A DNA stretch of 64,000 nucleotides from Mesorhizobium sp. CU3 (GTDB lineage Bacteria; Pseudomonadota; Alphaproteobacteria; Rhizobiales; Rhizobiaceae), in contig NZ_VFWX01000009.1 in the NCBI RefSeq assembly GCF_006442965.1, positions 62,001 through 126,000 of the forward strand, given 5' to 3'. The notes under the pieces were generated by a model that saw only the letters and a program-made list of their open reading frames with translations, was not told where the DNA came from and did no database searches. The translations under genes were made by a program, and so were the position numbers. Each line of letters begins with the position of its first letter. The first letter of the stretch is position 1. Of this stretch, positions 8,512-17,766 are shown one piece after another.

Positions 8512-8832
8512 TCAAGGTTCAACTCCCAGGATGGTGATGCCAGTGACATCCGCTGCTTCGAGCTTTCGCCGGACTGTTGGAGTAGCTGGCTCAAAACGGA
8601 GACGATGGTTGTTGCGCAGGTCGACGGTGAAAGATCGTCCGTCCACCTTGAGGCCAATGGGAGGCTTTCGGGGGACATGCGACAGCGCAGGGGCGCCGGC
8701 CAGCACCGCCATTCGCACCGCAATCGACTGAGCAACCTCCTTCCCGTACCGCTCGCGGAGGCGATCGATGCTGTTGAAGACGATGCACAATCGGGCATCA
8801 GAGAATGAGATCTCCACAGTTGCGCCGCCCAA
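8512..8832 (-). CDS. HigB/RelE-superfamily toxin
   Basis: This small basic protein of about 101-106 residues matches the RelE/HigB mRNA interferase fold. It begins with EISFSDARLCIVFNS and ends with YRLRF-type strands (VDGRSFTVDLRNNHRLRFEP), a pattern typical of HigB toxins paired with HTH antitoxins. The start may be GTG 8817 (MEISFSD) rather than TTG 8832. Such toxins cleave mRNA at the ribosome. The partner antitoxin is the next gene downstream. The catalytic residues of this group are not sharply conserved, so activity is inferred. Confidence 0.75.
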   Translation of the reverse strand: MGGATVEISFSDARLCIVFNSIDRLRERYGKEVAQSIAVRMAVLAGAPALSHVPRKPPIGLKVDGRSFTVDLRNNHRLRFEPATPTVRRKLEAADVTGITILGVEP

Positions 8833-8898
8833 ACCGCGCCGAATCGTTTCCTTTCAGGAAACACCAGCGAGCGGCAAACCACAAGTCTGCCGCCGGGG

Positions 8899-10374
8899 TT
8901 AATACCACCTTCCTGCCCTGACCCGCTCAATGAGGTGGGCGCGCGTGCTGCATTGGCAGTCGTCGTGACGGTCCTCAGGGTAATGGGCGCCCTGTTGCGG
9001 CCCCCAGAGAACACTGAAGAAGAAGCGCGGCTCGACCCCGACATTGCCGGTCATGAGGTAACGAACCAGTTCGGTGACCATCATGCTGGCGCTCATGGTC
9101 GCGACGAAAGGCACCGATGGCCGAAAGCCCGCCGCTACATCGCCACCAGCAAACTGCCGGGCTGCCTCGAACACCGAGCAAATCGGCTTGCCGATCTGGC
9201 CGATCAGCCAATTCCGCTTTTCGGGCTCGGCGTCTGCGACATCCTGTCGAGACAGGGCCCGGCTAGCCTGCCGAAGTGCCGCGACCGAGAGGCCGGTGAG
9301 CCTACGTTGCACATTCTCGGCCGGCTCCCCATGCTCCAATTCGAAGATGCAACGAAGACAGGCAATCTCACCGCTCCACGGATGAGCGCTGACTTGGCAC
9401 TCGAGCCTGGGCCCAATGGCGCCGTCGATCACGAGGTCCGGCCACAAATCCTGGACTGCGTACCGGGCATCGACATTGTCAAACCCGCTGAGAACGACCT
9501 TTGGCGCCCGCCACTTCGCGTCCGCCTCGGCGTCTTCGATCCTCCCGACAACCGGCTCCACCCCCGGACCCCAGATCGTCGCCAGGTAGCTGGCCTTCGC
9601 TTCGCTGGCCGCCGAAGCGGTCGGCGTCAGCCGCAGGCAGGTGCCCCAGTTCTCATCTCCGTACGTTTGGACGTCCAGGACCCGTCGCCTTCCCTTCAAC
9701 GGCAACTGCGAGAGTAGATGAACGACACCGTTGCCAATTGCGCCGGCGCCGGCGACGAGAAGGTCCGTCTCCATCTCGGTCGGCAGATGAGGCCCGGGAT
9801 CATTGCTCAAACCGTAATCCCAAAGCGAGAAGCTGATACCATCGAGGAGCTGCCCGTGTTCGGGCTTCAGGCGCAGCAGCCGCTTGAAGACCTCGCCCGC
9901 TCCAAGCGAGGCCGCAGCGAGCGCCCCGACTGGATTCCACTGGTGGCAAAGCTGCGAGACGCCGATTGAGCCCGAACTAACTCGAGCGAGCCAGCCGTTG
10001 CTTGTGATGACCGTCAACGGCAACGCTGCTGACGCGTTGCCCCCGGCCGACAGGATTGCCGCATAACCCTCTTCGGCCACAGGCATGGCTGCGAATGCCG
10101 GCGCGCGCCCCCACGCCTGGTCCCGCGCGACCTGGGCCAGACCCTCCGCGAGCTCATCGAAACCGGCGGGGATGGCCACCGTCAGGTCTGTAGTCATGCG
10201 CATCAGAAGCAGCATGGCAGACCGCATCATCTCGGCACCGTTGCGAGAGGCAAGAACTTTAGGTGCACCGGTCAGGAGAACGCGCTGATCGGTAAACCTG
10301 TCGGCCGGCGCCGCAATCCCCGAAAAACCGCGGACAGTGGCATTGATCCGGCTGCGGTGAAGGTCACCAATCAT
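8899..10374 (-). CDS. bilD: E1-like ubiquitin-activating enzyme of a BIL operon
   Basis: A 491-residue ThiF/E1 adenylating enzyme that would activate the ubiquitin-like protein encoded three genes upstream. The active adenylation domain is in the C-terminal half, with GAGAIGNG at about residues 209-216 for ATP binding, conserved aspartates after it, and cysteines (SGEIACLRCIFE) in an insertion that could hold the catalytic thiol. The first 200 residues lack the ATP motif and look like the inactive adenylation half known from type II BIL E1 proteins. It starts at ATG 10374, overlapping the JAB gene by 4 bp. It is the last gene of the four-gene operon. Confidence 0.85.
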   Translation of the reverse strand: MIGDLHRSRINATVRGFSGIAAPADRFTDQRVLLTGAPKVLASRNGAEMMRSAMLLLMRMTTDLTVAIPAGFDELAEGLAQVARDQAWGRAPAFAAMPVAEEGYAAILSAGGNASAALPLTVITSNGWLARVSSGSIGVSQLCHQWNPVGALAAASLGAGEVFKRLLRLKPEHGQLLDGISFSLWDYGLSNDPGPHLPTEMETDLLVAGAGAIGNGVVHLLSQLPLKGRRRVLDVQTYGDENWGTCLRLTPTASAASEAKASYLATIWGPGVEPVVGRIEDAEADAKWRAPKVVLSGFDNVDARYAVQDLWPDLVIDGAIGPRLECQVSAHPWSGEIACLRCIFELEHGEPAENVQRRLTGLSVAALRQASRALSRQDVADAEPEKRNWLIGQIGKPICSVFEAARQFAGGDVAAGFRPSVPFVATMSASMMVTELVRYLMTGNVGVEPRFFFSVLWGPQQGAHYPEDRHDDCQCSTRAHLIERVRAGRWY

Positions 10375-10886
10375 GACATGTCTCCCACCTGCTCGACGGA
10401 AACGTCTCCAGTTGCGGCGATCACACGACACGTCCGTTCAATGGCGCCGAGGCGGCGCCAGGCGCCGCGGTCGAAAATATGCACGCCGCACTCCGCAAGC
10501 GCGGTGTTCGGGCGACGAGCAAAATCAGGAGCAACCACCGAAAGGAAGCCATGCACGCGAATTCCGTAGCGCTTGTCCGCCTCCGACAAGTCGACCCAGG
10601 TGCTGGGGTGCGAGTGAATTTGCCCGACCAGATACACGCCTGCGCGGATGGCAAGCATCGTGACTTCGTTCAGCAGCTCAGGAGATATGGATAGGCGATC
10701 AGGGCATCTGGTGATGCCGGCCCCGCGCAACGCCACGACATGCGTGACAGTCACGATGCCGGCAAACCGGCGGCCCAACCAAAGCGCAACTCCCTCGCAA
10801 CCACGTGCCCCGTCCCGCGCCATCTCGCTGATTGACGCGGTCATGGCGGCCTTGGGTAGTCGCCAAATAATAGGTGCCGTCATCAT
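10371..10886 (-). CDS. bilC: JAB/MPN metallopeptidase, deubiquitinase-like
   Basis: This 171-residue zinc protease of the JAB1/MPN+ family would cleave or trim ubiquitin-like conjugates. The JAMM signature is complete: a glutamate near residue 31 (CEGVAL), His91 and His93 in QIHSHPSTW, Ser101 and Asp104. In related operons this enzyme both matures the ubiquitin-like protein and removes it from targets. Here the partner already ends in glycine, so deconjugation is the more likely role. It overlaps both neighbours by 4 bp. Confidence 0.85.
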   Translation of the reverse strand: MMTAPIIWRLPKAAMTASISEMARDGARGCEGVALWLGRRFAGIVTVTHVVALRGAGITRCPDRLSISPELLNEVTMLAIRAGVYLVGQIHSHPSTWVDLSEADKRYGIRVHGFLSVVAPDFARRPNTALAECGVHIFDRGAWRRLGAIERTCRVIAATGDVSVEQVGDMS

Positions 10887-11320
10887 AGGCGATGCCTCCC
10901 GGTGAAGTTGACATCAAGTTCCTGTTTCAGGAGCCGCACGATCATCAGCAGCGCGTTACCCCGAATCTTCAAGCGGATCGCGCTGTCGGTGCGCCATTCC
11001 GGGTGCGTGTCGTATCCCTCGCTGCACCAATTCGCGCAGATGTCGTTGGGCGGGCGAAATCCTGGACCGGTCGGCCATGCGGTCTGCACGCCCAATCGGC
11101 CGGTCTCGGGCTCCACAAACCGCACCGAAGGCGGAAGGTCGCCAGGATAGGTCAGCCAGAACAGTCGCGCCGTGAATGTCTCGGTCGAATGACCCTCCGG
11201 CGAAAGGGTGACCCAGACTTCCAGGTCACCCTTCCTCAAAAGGCTCCACCGGTTCGAGTCTGCCGCCTTGACGGCTTCCTCGAAGTCTTCGTCAAGCGCC
11301 AGTTTGGCGAGCTCGGACAT
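10883..11320 (-). CDS. bilB: E2-like ubiquitin-conjugating protein
   Basis: This 145-residue protein has the size and layout of a prokaryotic E2. The N-terminal helix is followed by strands (LEVWVTLSPEG and ETFTARLFWLTYPGDLPP, which recalls the E2 YP..PP motif), then FRPPNDICANWCSEGYDTHP. There Cys95 or Cys99 is the likely catalytic thiol. It would accept the ubiquitin-like protein from the E1 and pass it to target lysines. Its ATG overlaps the Ubl stop codon (TAATG), so the two are translationally coupled. Confidence 0.8.
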   Translation of the reverse strand: MSELAKLALDEDFEEAVKAADSNRWSLLRKGDLEVWVTLSPEGHSTETFTARLFWLTYPGDLPPSVRFVEPETGRLGVQTAWPTGPGFRPPNDICANWCSEGYDTHPEWRTDSAIRLKIRGNALLMIVRLLKQELDVNFTGRHRL

Positions 11321-11598
11321 TAGCCCTGGACGATCTGCTGGCTGAGCTGCAGCGACAGGGCGCCGGCGTTGCCGGCGATGGCGCCGAGCGTGACCGACAT
11401 GTCCGTCAGGCGGTCCTTACCTTTGAACAACGGGTAAGTAACCTGGTTTCCGTTCTCCTCGCCTTCCTTAAGCCCGAATGCAGAGAGCACGCGGTTCCAG
11501 AGCGACAAGAGCGTCTCCGTTGCGCTGGCATCGTGGTCGTGGAACGGCCGCCCAGCAGCCGGATAGACGACCGTAACGTTCAACGTGGTCTTGGCCAT
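11320..11598 (-). CDS. bilA: Ubiquitin-like modifier protein
   Basis: This 92-residue single beta-grasp protein heads the operon. Strands such as TLNVTVVYPAAG, a helix (ATETLLSLWNRVLSAFG) and a final SLQLSQQIVQG suit a ubiquitin-like fold. The chain ends in a single glycine, already exposed for adenylation, unlike precursors with a C-terminal tail. The start at ATG 11598 has a strong AGGAGG site. In BIL systems this protein is conjugated to phage structural proteins. The function here is inferred from operon content and order (Ubl, E2, JAB, E1). Confidence 0.78.
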   Translation of the reverse strand: MAKTTLNVTVVYPAAGRPFHDHDASATETLLSLWNRVLSAFGLKEGEENGNQVTYPLFKGKDRLTDMSVTLGAIAGNAGALSLQLSQQIVQG

Positions 11599-12136
11599 CA
11601 GAACCTCCTGGGTTGGCCTGTTGAGTCGCGTTAGCGACAAGCCCCGATAGCACAGGCCATCGGCCAAGCGCAATATGTGTTACGTATTGAGAAACATTTT
11701 TAGAATTCACGAATGTGACGATCGCCGCCCAATGGGTGACATATTCTCTTTGATTGGAGCCAAGTAGTGGAGTTCGAAGCCGAAACCCTTCGGTGGCCTG
11801 CACCACGTCGGAGGTCGCTCGCCAGATCTTCAGCGAGTATTAGCTGTGTTCGGACAACCACGGTCGCTACGAGCCAGCTCGGGTCTCCCTCGAGAACGCC
11901 GCATATTCATCTTGTCGATCAGCCGCTGACGCAGCGGACTGATTGTGCATCGAGAACAGAATAGGTCATGGTCGGGCTCGTTGATGAAGAAGCCCGTGAT
12001 GCTCTGCCGCTGCCGAACCCGCTCAACGCGGGCGCAACGACCGGTTCTTGATCCCTACCTCAACCGCTCCCGCCCTCACGAGCAGCGGGTTCGTCGGCCA
12101 CCGGATTTGACAAAGGTGAACCTATGCTGATGGCAG
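11599..12136. other. Intergenic region carrying the BIL operon promoter
   Basis: About 540 bp without a convincing gene between the AlpA-like gene and the ubiquitin-like operon. The AT-rich part near 11680-11760 lies upstream of bilA and is the likely leftward promoter region. I see no clear operator or RNA gene. Confidence 0.4.
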
Positions 12137-12376
12137 CTATGTACCCGCCGATCGATTGCCATTAGTCGCTATTGTTCTGTCCGACCTGGCGCACCACAAA
12201 ACTGGGTCAGCGATCCACCGATTGACATCGGATTCCCTCCATCCCGCCCCGTTGACGCTGATCTTGATCTGAGCTGGGAACGTGCCTTCGGCGATTTTGC
12301 GGTACATCGTCGAGCGGGACAGACCGGTCCGCGCTAGGACGGTCCTAAGGCGAATGATACGATCCGGTTCAGGCAT
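12137..12376 (-). CDS. AlpA-family helix-turn-helix regulator
   Basis: A 79-residue MerR-like winged helix protein of the AlpA/excisionase type. The motif RIIRLRTVLARTGLSRSTMY then KIAEGTFPAQIKISVNGAGW, ending in WRESDVNRWIAD, is diagnostic. The start is ATG 12376; a longer frame begins inside the relaxase gene. Such proteins regulate integrase or transfer genes or act as excisionases. It lies directly downstream of the relaxase gene on the same strand, so control of mobilization or excision is plausible. Confidence 0.85.
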   Translation of the reverse strand: MPEPDRIIRLRTVLARTGLSRSTMYRKIAEGTFPAQIKISVNGAGWRESDVNRWIADPVLWCARSDRTIATNGNRSAGT

Positions 12377-12503
12377 GGCTGCCTCGCCTTTCGCTGAGTA
12401 CATTTGGCATCTGCTGGAACCAGACAGGACAACCCAAGCTGGCGTGCAATCGGATTCGGCATCTCCTCGACCTGGGGCGTTGGAACGGCGGCAAATCGGT
12501 GGG

Positions 12504-15500
12504 TTAGATGTCCATGCCACGCCCGATGCCAATGCCGTGGCTGAATGCGAGTTCCACACCCAGGCGCCGGCCGGATTCGACCTGGATGCCAAGCGCCTTC
12601 TTATGATTGGCAAGCAGCGATTCCAGTTGCGGATCGCGCTCGAGACTCTTGGCCATGTCGGACATGACCGAGCGCGTTGACCTGTAACCGGACATATCGC
12701 CGGCCTCGTATTGGCGCTGGCTTGTCCTTTTCAGCTTTTGCCAGTCTTCCACGAAACGGTCGGCGCGGCGGCCTGGATCGGTGCGGATTTCTGTTTCAAG
12801 CTGGAGCGCGCCCACGATGCGGTTGACGCGACCGGCTCCGGCTTCGCGCGCCAGCTCGGGGTTCTTGACATAGGCCGCTTCGGCATCGCGCCAGCCATAG
12901 GGCCGAACCTCCTCGAAAGCGTTGCGCGCATCTCTCAATTCGCGCATCTGTTCGGGGCTGCCCTGCCCTTCCGCGTTTCCAGTGCTGAGAATCGAGTTGA
13001 GCGCGCGCGCGTGCCGCACAAGCGCCTTCGTGCGAGCGCTGCGCAACGCCGCTTCCGGATCCACCGGCGCATCCCCCTCGCGCTGCGCTCCCTTGGCGGA
13101 AGCTTCTCTCTCAGGCGCGGCATCGCCGTTTTGCGCCAAACCGTCTTCCCTTCCCGGCTGATACCCACGGTCTTGTCCGGGCTCGGCGTCTGCGGGCGAG
13201 CGCAACCCGTCGAGCAGCCCGCTGATCCTGTCGCGGAGCTTCTCAGGAACGATCCGGCGCACGATCTCGACCACACGCTCGCGGAAGGTGATGCCGCGCC
13301 GCTCGGCATAGCTTTGAGCTGGATCGGCTTGCTCGTAGTCCGACGCCATGTCTTTCGCGCGGTCGCGCGACAGCGTGCGGACAAGCCGGTCTCGTGTCAC
13401 GAAGTCGTCGCTGCCGTAATGCAGTTCCATTCCGTCGCGATGCCGCGACAGGGCAACGTAGCTGCCATGGGCATCCATGCCCGGTGTTGCCAGCACATGG
13501 GTCCGGTCGACGGTCATGCCCTGAGCCTTGTGGATGGTCGCGGCATAGCCGTGGTCGATGTGGGCATAGTCTTTCAGATCGAAGCGCACCGACCTGCCGT
13601 CGTCGGTTCGAACCGTCATGCTCTGTGTGCTGACCTCTTCGATCACACCGAGCGTGCCGTTCTTGACGCCGAGCGACCGCTCGTTGCGCAGGAACATGAC
13701 CCGGTCGCCGCTTGCGAAGGTCCTTGCACCGCGTTCCACATCCACGTGAACCTCGTCGCCGAGATCTCCAGCAGCGCTCATACGCTCGCGCGCTGCCCTG
13801 TTGAGCGCGCGCACTTCGTCGTTCGTGTGGGTGAGAATGATCCGGCTTGCCTCTGGCTCTGCCTGCCTGTCTCGATCCCAGCGTTCGACCAGATCACTGC
13901 GCGCCTCATCGCGCGAGGCAGCCTGGTGCACCATGCCTTTCGCGTCATAGGCGCCGATCGCAGCGCCGATCCTGCCGGTTGCAAGATCGCGCGTGGCCTC
14001 ACGTTGCCAGTCCTCGCGCTGCCGGCGCACCTGGCCGATTTCGACACCGCCATGGCGTGCATGGATCGAACGGAATGCAGCGCCCGCTTCGATCGCCTGC
14101 AACTGTTGCGGATCGCCGATCAGCACGACCTTCGCGCCGACGTCCGCCGCATGGGAGAGCACGCGCTCCAACTGGCGCGTGCCGACCATGCCTGCTTCAT
14201 CGATCACCAGGACATCCCGCGTGGTGAGCAGGTCACGGCCCTGTCCCCAGCTATGCTCCATACTGGCGATGGTGCGCGAAGCAATTCCTGATCCGCCTTC
14301 GAGATTCTCGACCGCGATGCCTGAGAGTGCCGCGCCTCGAACCTCGTAGCCCGCAGCTCCCCATGCCTGGCGCGCAACGCCCAGCATGGCGCTCTTGCCT
14401 GTTCCGGCAAAACCGACAACGACAGCAAGACCCTGGCCGTCAGTGATGTGATCCAGTGCGTCCCTCTGCTCCTCTGAGAGGACAAACCCGCGCAGTGTTG
14501 CACGCGCCAGCGCAGCATCCCGATCCTGTTCACTAACTGCATGACGCTCTTGTCCAACCATGCGTTCCGCCGCGCGATGCAGGCGCTGTTCGGCCGCGAT
14601 CATCTGCCGGGTGGTGAAGCGATCTTCGCCGCGTCCGTCCTTGCCGAGCTCGACTAGATCGGGCGCGTTGCCGATCACGCCCACCACCTGGTTGAACTGC
14701 TCAATTCCGTCGCTGTGCCGATGCGCGAACTTCGCAATGTCGCGGCGTGTAAAAGTCGATTGCTGATGCGTGATGGCATCCAGCGCCACGGATGGATCCG
14801 CAATGATGCGCGCGCCATTGTTGCGAGCGATCTCGCGATGCAGTTCGGCGCGATCTGCTTCAAGACCGGCAGCGTCAAGGCTACTACCCTCAATGCGTTG
14901 GGCCGGCGCACCAATCTGGGTCTGCGGCTCTAGTGCAATGCCCTGGGTCTCCAGACTGCGATGATCGATGCGGGCGTCGATGTCGAGTTCGGCCAGGCGT
15001 TCGTTGGCAAGCTCGGCCCATCGTTCACGCCAGCGCTCGACCATCTGGGTAGCGTTCCACTCCCGAACCTTCGCCCCGAAACCATTCTCATCTACTGAGC
15101 GCATGGTGAGCATGACATGGGCATGCGGTTTGGGGCTGCCATCCTCTGCCCTGTCCCAATGCACATTCAGATCGGCGACCATGCCTCGGCTTACAAACTC
15201 GCGCTGAACGAAGTCGCGCGCCAGGCCGATGCCTTGCGCCTGGCTGAGTTCACGCGGCAGAGCAAACTCCACCTCGCGGGCAAGCTGCGCATCCTTCCTC
15301 ACCTCGAAGGCCTCGACGTCGTTCCACAGCCGTTCGCGGTCGCTCCAGGCATCCGGCGCATTCTCCGGCAGCACGACCTCGGAATGGACAACACCGCGCT
15401 TGGCTGAGAAGTCGTGGCTTCGATCAATGCGCTCATCGCGCAGCCGCGATGCCGAGCGGTAGGCGGCCGCCGCCACAACGCTCGAGCCTGCCTTGCGGCC

Positions 15501-15533
15501 AATGACCTTGACGTGAAGATGATAGATCGCCAT
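12504..15533 (-). CDS. traA: Ti-type TraA relaxase-helicase (MOBQ)
   Basis: This 1009-residue conjugative relaxase nicks oriT and unwinds the strand to be transferred. The N-terminal MobA/MobL domain has the tyrosine near residue 25 (AAAYRSASR), His125 in LNVHWDRA and the histidine pair 137/139 in PKPHAHVMLT. A RecD-like helicase follows, with Walker A GFAGTGKSAMLG near residue 375 and Walker B VLVIDEAGMVGT near 445, then UvrD-like C-terminal motifs (YAATIHKAQGMTVDR). The length is close to TraA of Agrobacterium and rhizobial plasmids. It is divergent from traC/traD with oriT between them, the classic arrangement. Confidence 0.93.
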   Translation of the reverse strand: MAIYHLHVKVIGRKAGSSVVAAAAYRSASRLRDERIDRSHDFSAKRGVVHSEVVLPENAPDAWSDRERLWNDVEAFEVRKDAQLAREVEFALPRELSQAQGIGLARDFVQREFVSRGMVADLNVHWDRAEDGSPKPHAHVMLTMRSVDENGFGAKVREWNATQMVERWRERWAELANERLAELDIDARIDHRSLETQGIALEPQTQIGAPAQRIEGSSLDAAGLEADRAELHREIARNNGARIIADPSVALDAITHQQSTFTRRDIAKFAHRHSDGIEQFNQVVGVIGNAPDLVELGKDGRGEDRFTTRQMIAAEQRLHRAAERMVGQERHAVSEQDRDAALARATLRGFVLSEEQRDALDHITDGQGLAVVVGFAGTGKSAMLGVARQAWGAAGYEVRGAALSGIAVENLEGGSGIASRTIASMEHSWGQGRDLLTTRDVLVIDEAGMVGTRQLERVLSHAADVGAKVVLIGDPQQLQAIEAGAAFRSIHARHGGVEIGQVRRQREDWQREATRDLATGRIGAAIGAYDAKGMVHQAASRDEARSDLVERWDRDRQAEPEASRIILTHTNDEVRALNRAARERMSAAGDLGDEVHVDVERGARTFASGDRVMFLRNERSLGVKNGTLGVIEEVSTQSMTVRTDDGRSVRFDLKDYAHIDHGYAATIHKAQGMTVDRTHVLATPGMDAHGSYVALSRHRDGMELHYGSDDFVTRDRLVRTLSRDRAKDMASDYEQADPAQSYAERRGITFRERVVEIVRRIVPEKLRDRISGLLDGLRSPADAEPGQDRGYQPGREDGLAQNGDAAPEREASAKGAQREGDAPVDPEAALRSARTKALVRHARALNSILSTGNAEGQGSPEQMRELRDARNAFEEVRPYGWRDAEAAYVKNPELAREAGAGRVNRIVGALQLETEIRTDPGRRADRFVEDWQKLKRTSQRQYEAGDMSGYRSTRSVMSDMAKSLERDPQLESLLANHKKALGIQVESGRRLGVELAFSHGIGIGRGMDI

Positions 15534-15563
15534 CGCGACCAGATCATTTGCACGTCAAAGCGC

Positions 15564-15591
15564 ACGTCGGCACGACGTATAAGCGCGCCCT
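15564..15591 (+). other. oriT of the RSF1010/Ti type
   Basis: Between traA and traC lies a perfect 6-bp inverted repeat, ACGTCG (15564-15569) and CGACGT (15573-15578), followed at once by ATAAGCGCGCCCT (15579-15591). This closely resembles the nick region of Ti and RSF1010-family origins, with a GCGCCCT-type core next to a short hairpin. The position between the relaxase and traC is conserved. The exact nick base cannot be stated from sequence alone. Confidence 0.75.
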
Positions 15592-15706
15592 CCCTCGAAA
15601 AAATCTCGGGATGGACCAGCCCGTCCCTGGCTGTCCCGGCAACCCTGAAGCCTTCCGGCAGGCGCTTCCCTATCATCGGCGCATCGACAATCAATGGAGA
15701 CAGCAC

Positions 15707-16033
15707 ATGCGTAAGCAACGGGACTTCGACGCCGAACTGAAGGCGTTGGAAGACAAGGCGCGAGAGCTTAAGACGCGAAAGGTACAGCAACTCGGTGACC
15801 TGGTGATCGCCACCGGCGCCGACCAACTCAGCGCCGACGAACTGGCTGGCGCGCTGGTCGCAATCGCCGAAACAAAAGACACGGCAAAGCGTGAGGCATG
15901 GGCTAAGCGTGGGGTGACGTTTTTCGAGAGCGGGTCCCGGCGAACTGCTCCGGCATCTGGGAGCAACCGGCGTAGCCCTCCAGCGCAACCGGGCGGTACA
16001 CAATCGCCGCCAATCGGCTCTGGCTCGCAATGA
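15707..16033 (+). CDS. traC: Conjugal transfer protein TraC
   Basis: A 108-residue relaxosome accessory protein of the Ti-type TraC family. MRKQRDFDAELKALEDKARE starts the conserved coiled segment, followed by QLGDLVIATGAD and ADELAGALVAIAE, typical of the family. The proline- and serine-rich tail is variable. ATG 15707 is chosen because the family begins here; the longer frame runs through oriT. It forms an operon with traD one base downstream and would help TraA bind and nick oriT. Confidence 0.88.
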   Translation: MRKQRDFDAELKALEDKARELKTRKVQQLGDLVIATGADQLSADELAGALVAIAETKDTAKREAWAKRGVTFFESGSRRTAPASGSNRRSPPAQPGGTQSPPIGSGSQ

Positions 16034-16034
16034 C

Positions 16035-16283
16035 ATGCGCACCTGGCAGGTCGAGCGCCGCAAGCGCACCCGGCACCTGATCGAACTCGGCGGGCTCGTC
16101 GTCAAGGCAGGCCTCGTCGAGCTCAGCAATGACGATCGCGCTACCGTCTACGGCGCGCTGCTTTGGATCTCCGCTAAGCTGCAGAGCGATGAAGGCGAGC
16201 ATGCGCGCAACCTATGGAATGCGAAGGGGAAACTGGCGTTCGATGCTGAACGGTTCGAAGAGCGGACGGAACGTCGAACGTAG
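16035..16283 (+). CDS. traD: Conjugal transfer protein TraD (Ti type)
   Basis: An 82-residue protein of the small Ti-type TraD family, unrelated to the large F-type coupling protein of the same name. RKRTRHLIELGGLVVKAGL is the family signature. In Ti plasmids it belongs to the DNA-processing genes with traC and assists the relaxosome. It starts one base after the traC stop. No coupling protein TraG and no mating-pair genes follow, which suggests an element mobilized in trans. Confidence 0.88.
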   Translation: MRTWQVERRKRTRHLIELGGLVVKAGLVELSNDDRATVYGALLWISAKLQSDEGEHARNLWNAKGKLAFDAERFEERTERRT

Positions 16284-16662
16284 CCCAGTTGGCGCGACCA
16301 GGGGCCGGCACGAAGCCGGGACAGCATACTTCCGCCGGTGCTTCGGTACTCGCCGGTCGAAAGCCTCTTTATTTGCGACTGGATTTGAAGTCGCGCTTAG
16401 CGAGCGGGCTGGCATCGTAACTCCTCGCCATGAGTTGCTCCCCGTAGCAGATAAGAAGGTCATGCTTTCGAGACGGCTCGATCGCGACGAGGCGGCCCGC
16501 ATTCCCTTCCTGTCTGCGATGGCGATGGTAGGCGCGACGGGCGGCGATCGCGGAAGCTACCCTGAAATTGTAGATGCCTTTTGCCAGAGATGGCACACAA
16601 GGCAAAACGCACGCAGCCGCCCTCCCCCACGAGATTGTGACGCTGCGATAACACCGAGGGCC
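16284..16662. other. Non-coding spacer between convergent traD and MBL gene
   Basis: About 380 bp between two convergent genes. Open frames here have no domain character. I see no clear terminator hairpin with a T-tract. Confidence 0.4.
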
Positions 16663-17766
16663 TCAAGCGCCAGTCGGCGCCTCCGGTTCGCCAATAGCTA
16701 TGGTGATCCAGTCCTCGCTGTCGTCGCAATATCGTGTAGAGTAATCGTGCCAGTTCTTCTGCTGCTCGTCATTCCAGACCAACGCTTCCTTGTGACAGGA
16801 GTTGAAGACCAAACGCGCGTGCGCTCCTGGCTTCCGGTGCATGAGGACGCGGGCGATTGACTCGCCATTCGGAAACCTGTGCTTGTCGCCGCCCTCAGTC
16901 GAGATGATCCATGTATGGGCCGACACGCGCTTTGCCAGATCGGAGCTCATATTCTTTTTTGAGCCGTGATGCGGCAGTGTGGCGGCGCTAACCTGAAGTT
17001 CGCCTCCAAATTCCTCGTCAATCGCTGTTACGAGCGTCTCTGCATGGGAGTCTGCGCAGACGAGAACGCGCGCTGCGCCATGCTCGAGAAGAAATGCGAT
17101 GCTCGAACCGTTTGGAATGGTGCGATCGGCGTGATATTGCGCCCCTGCAAGTGCCTGAATATTGAGCGCCGCATCGGTGCCCATCGCGACGGCGCCGTTG
17201 GTTGAACGATCGCCGTTGTCCTCGCGCGGTTCCGCCCAGATCGCTGCCAGTGCGCGGAGCGCATCCACCGATGGTCCCAGCACGCGGATGGTCACATCAT
17301 GATCTTCGCTGACCTTCAATGCGCTGCGGTCGCCGCGTCGATAAATCGCCGTGCCGTTTGTGATGCTGTTCCAGGGCCAGTTGTTGTCTCGTATGGTCGT
17401 AGAGAAGGCGTCGCCTTGCGTGACAGAGAGCGGAAGGCTTGCCAGACTTCCAACAATCTGTTGAGCGCCGTTGAACCAGACGGCACGAACCAAGTCTTTC
17501 AGCTTGCTGTCTCGAGCGATTGAAATTGCGCCTGATATGTGGTCCGCGTCGATATGCGTGACGACAAACAGGTCGATGTGCCGATCTTGTTGCGGCAGGC
17601 TGTCGATGAACGTCAGAAGGATCTTGGCGCTTGACGGGCGACCGCCATCGATCAACACGTTGAAGGAGGCTTTGCCGCCTAAACATCTGATGAAGATGCA
17701 GTCGCCATCCAATACCTTGAAAACTGTTATAGAGGTCCGGCTTGTCGACACCTGCGCATCGCTCAT
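16663..17766 (-). CDS. Metallo-beta-lactamase-fold hydrolase, ComEC-like
   Basis: A 367-residue MBL-fold protein. THIDADH at residues 70-76 is the metal-binding motif, and LPHHGSKKN later supplies the second histidine cluster. LIDGG and [15 protein letters not shown] fit the ComEC/Rec2-like soluble branch, often nucleases or phosphodiesterases. It is the last gene of the caspase cluster, and its start overlaps the uS10-like stop by 4 bp (ATGA), which implies co-translation. MBL-fold proteins also occur next to peptidases elsewhere in this island (39537-40790). The substrate is unknown. Confidence 0.82.
   Translation of the reverse strand: MSDAQVSTSRTSITVFKVLDGDCIFIRCLGGKASFNVLIDGGRPSSAKILLTFIDSLPQQDRHIDLFVVTHIDADHISGAISIARDSKLKDLVRAVWFNGAQQIVGSLASLPLSVTQGDAFSTTIRDNNWPWNSITNGTAIYRRGDRSALKVSEDHDVTIRVLGPSVDALRALAAIWAEPREDNGDRSTNGAVAMGTDAALNIQALAGAQYHADRTIPNGSSIAFLLEHGAARVLVCADSHAETLVTAIDEEFGGELQVSAATLPHHGSKKNMSSDLAKRVSAHTWIISTEGGDKHRFPNGESIARVLMHRKPGAHARLVFNSCHKEALVWNDEQQKNWHDYSTRYCDDSEDWITIAIGEPEAPTGA

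Noticed and set aside
8935..9717. Open frame antisense to the E1-like gene
   Set aside because: No recognisable domain, and the E1 has its ATP motif and operon context.
12711..14291. 526-residue open frame antisense to traA
   Set aside because: Composition shadow; the relaxase-helicase motifs lie on the minus strand through this whole stretch.
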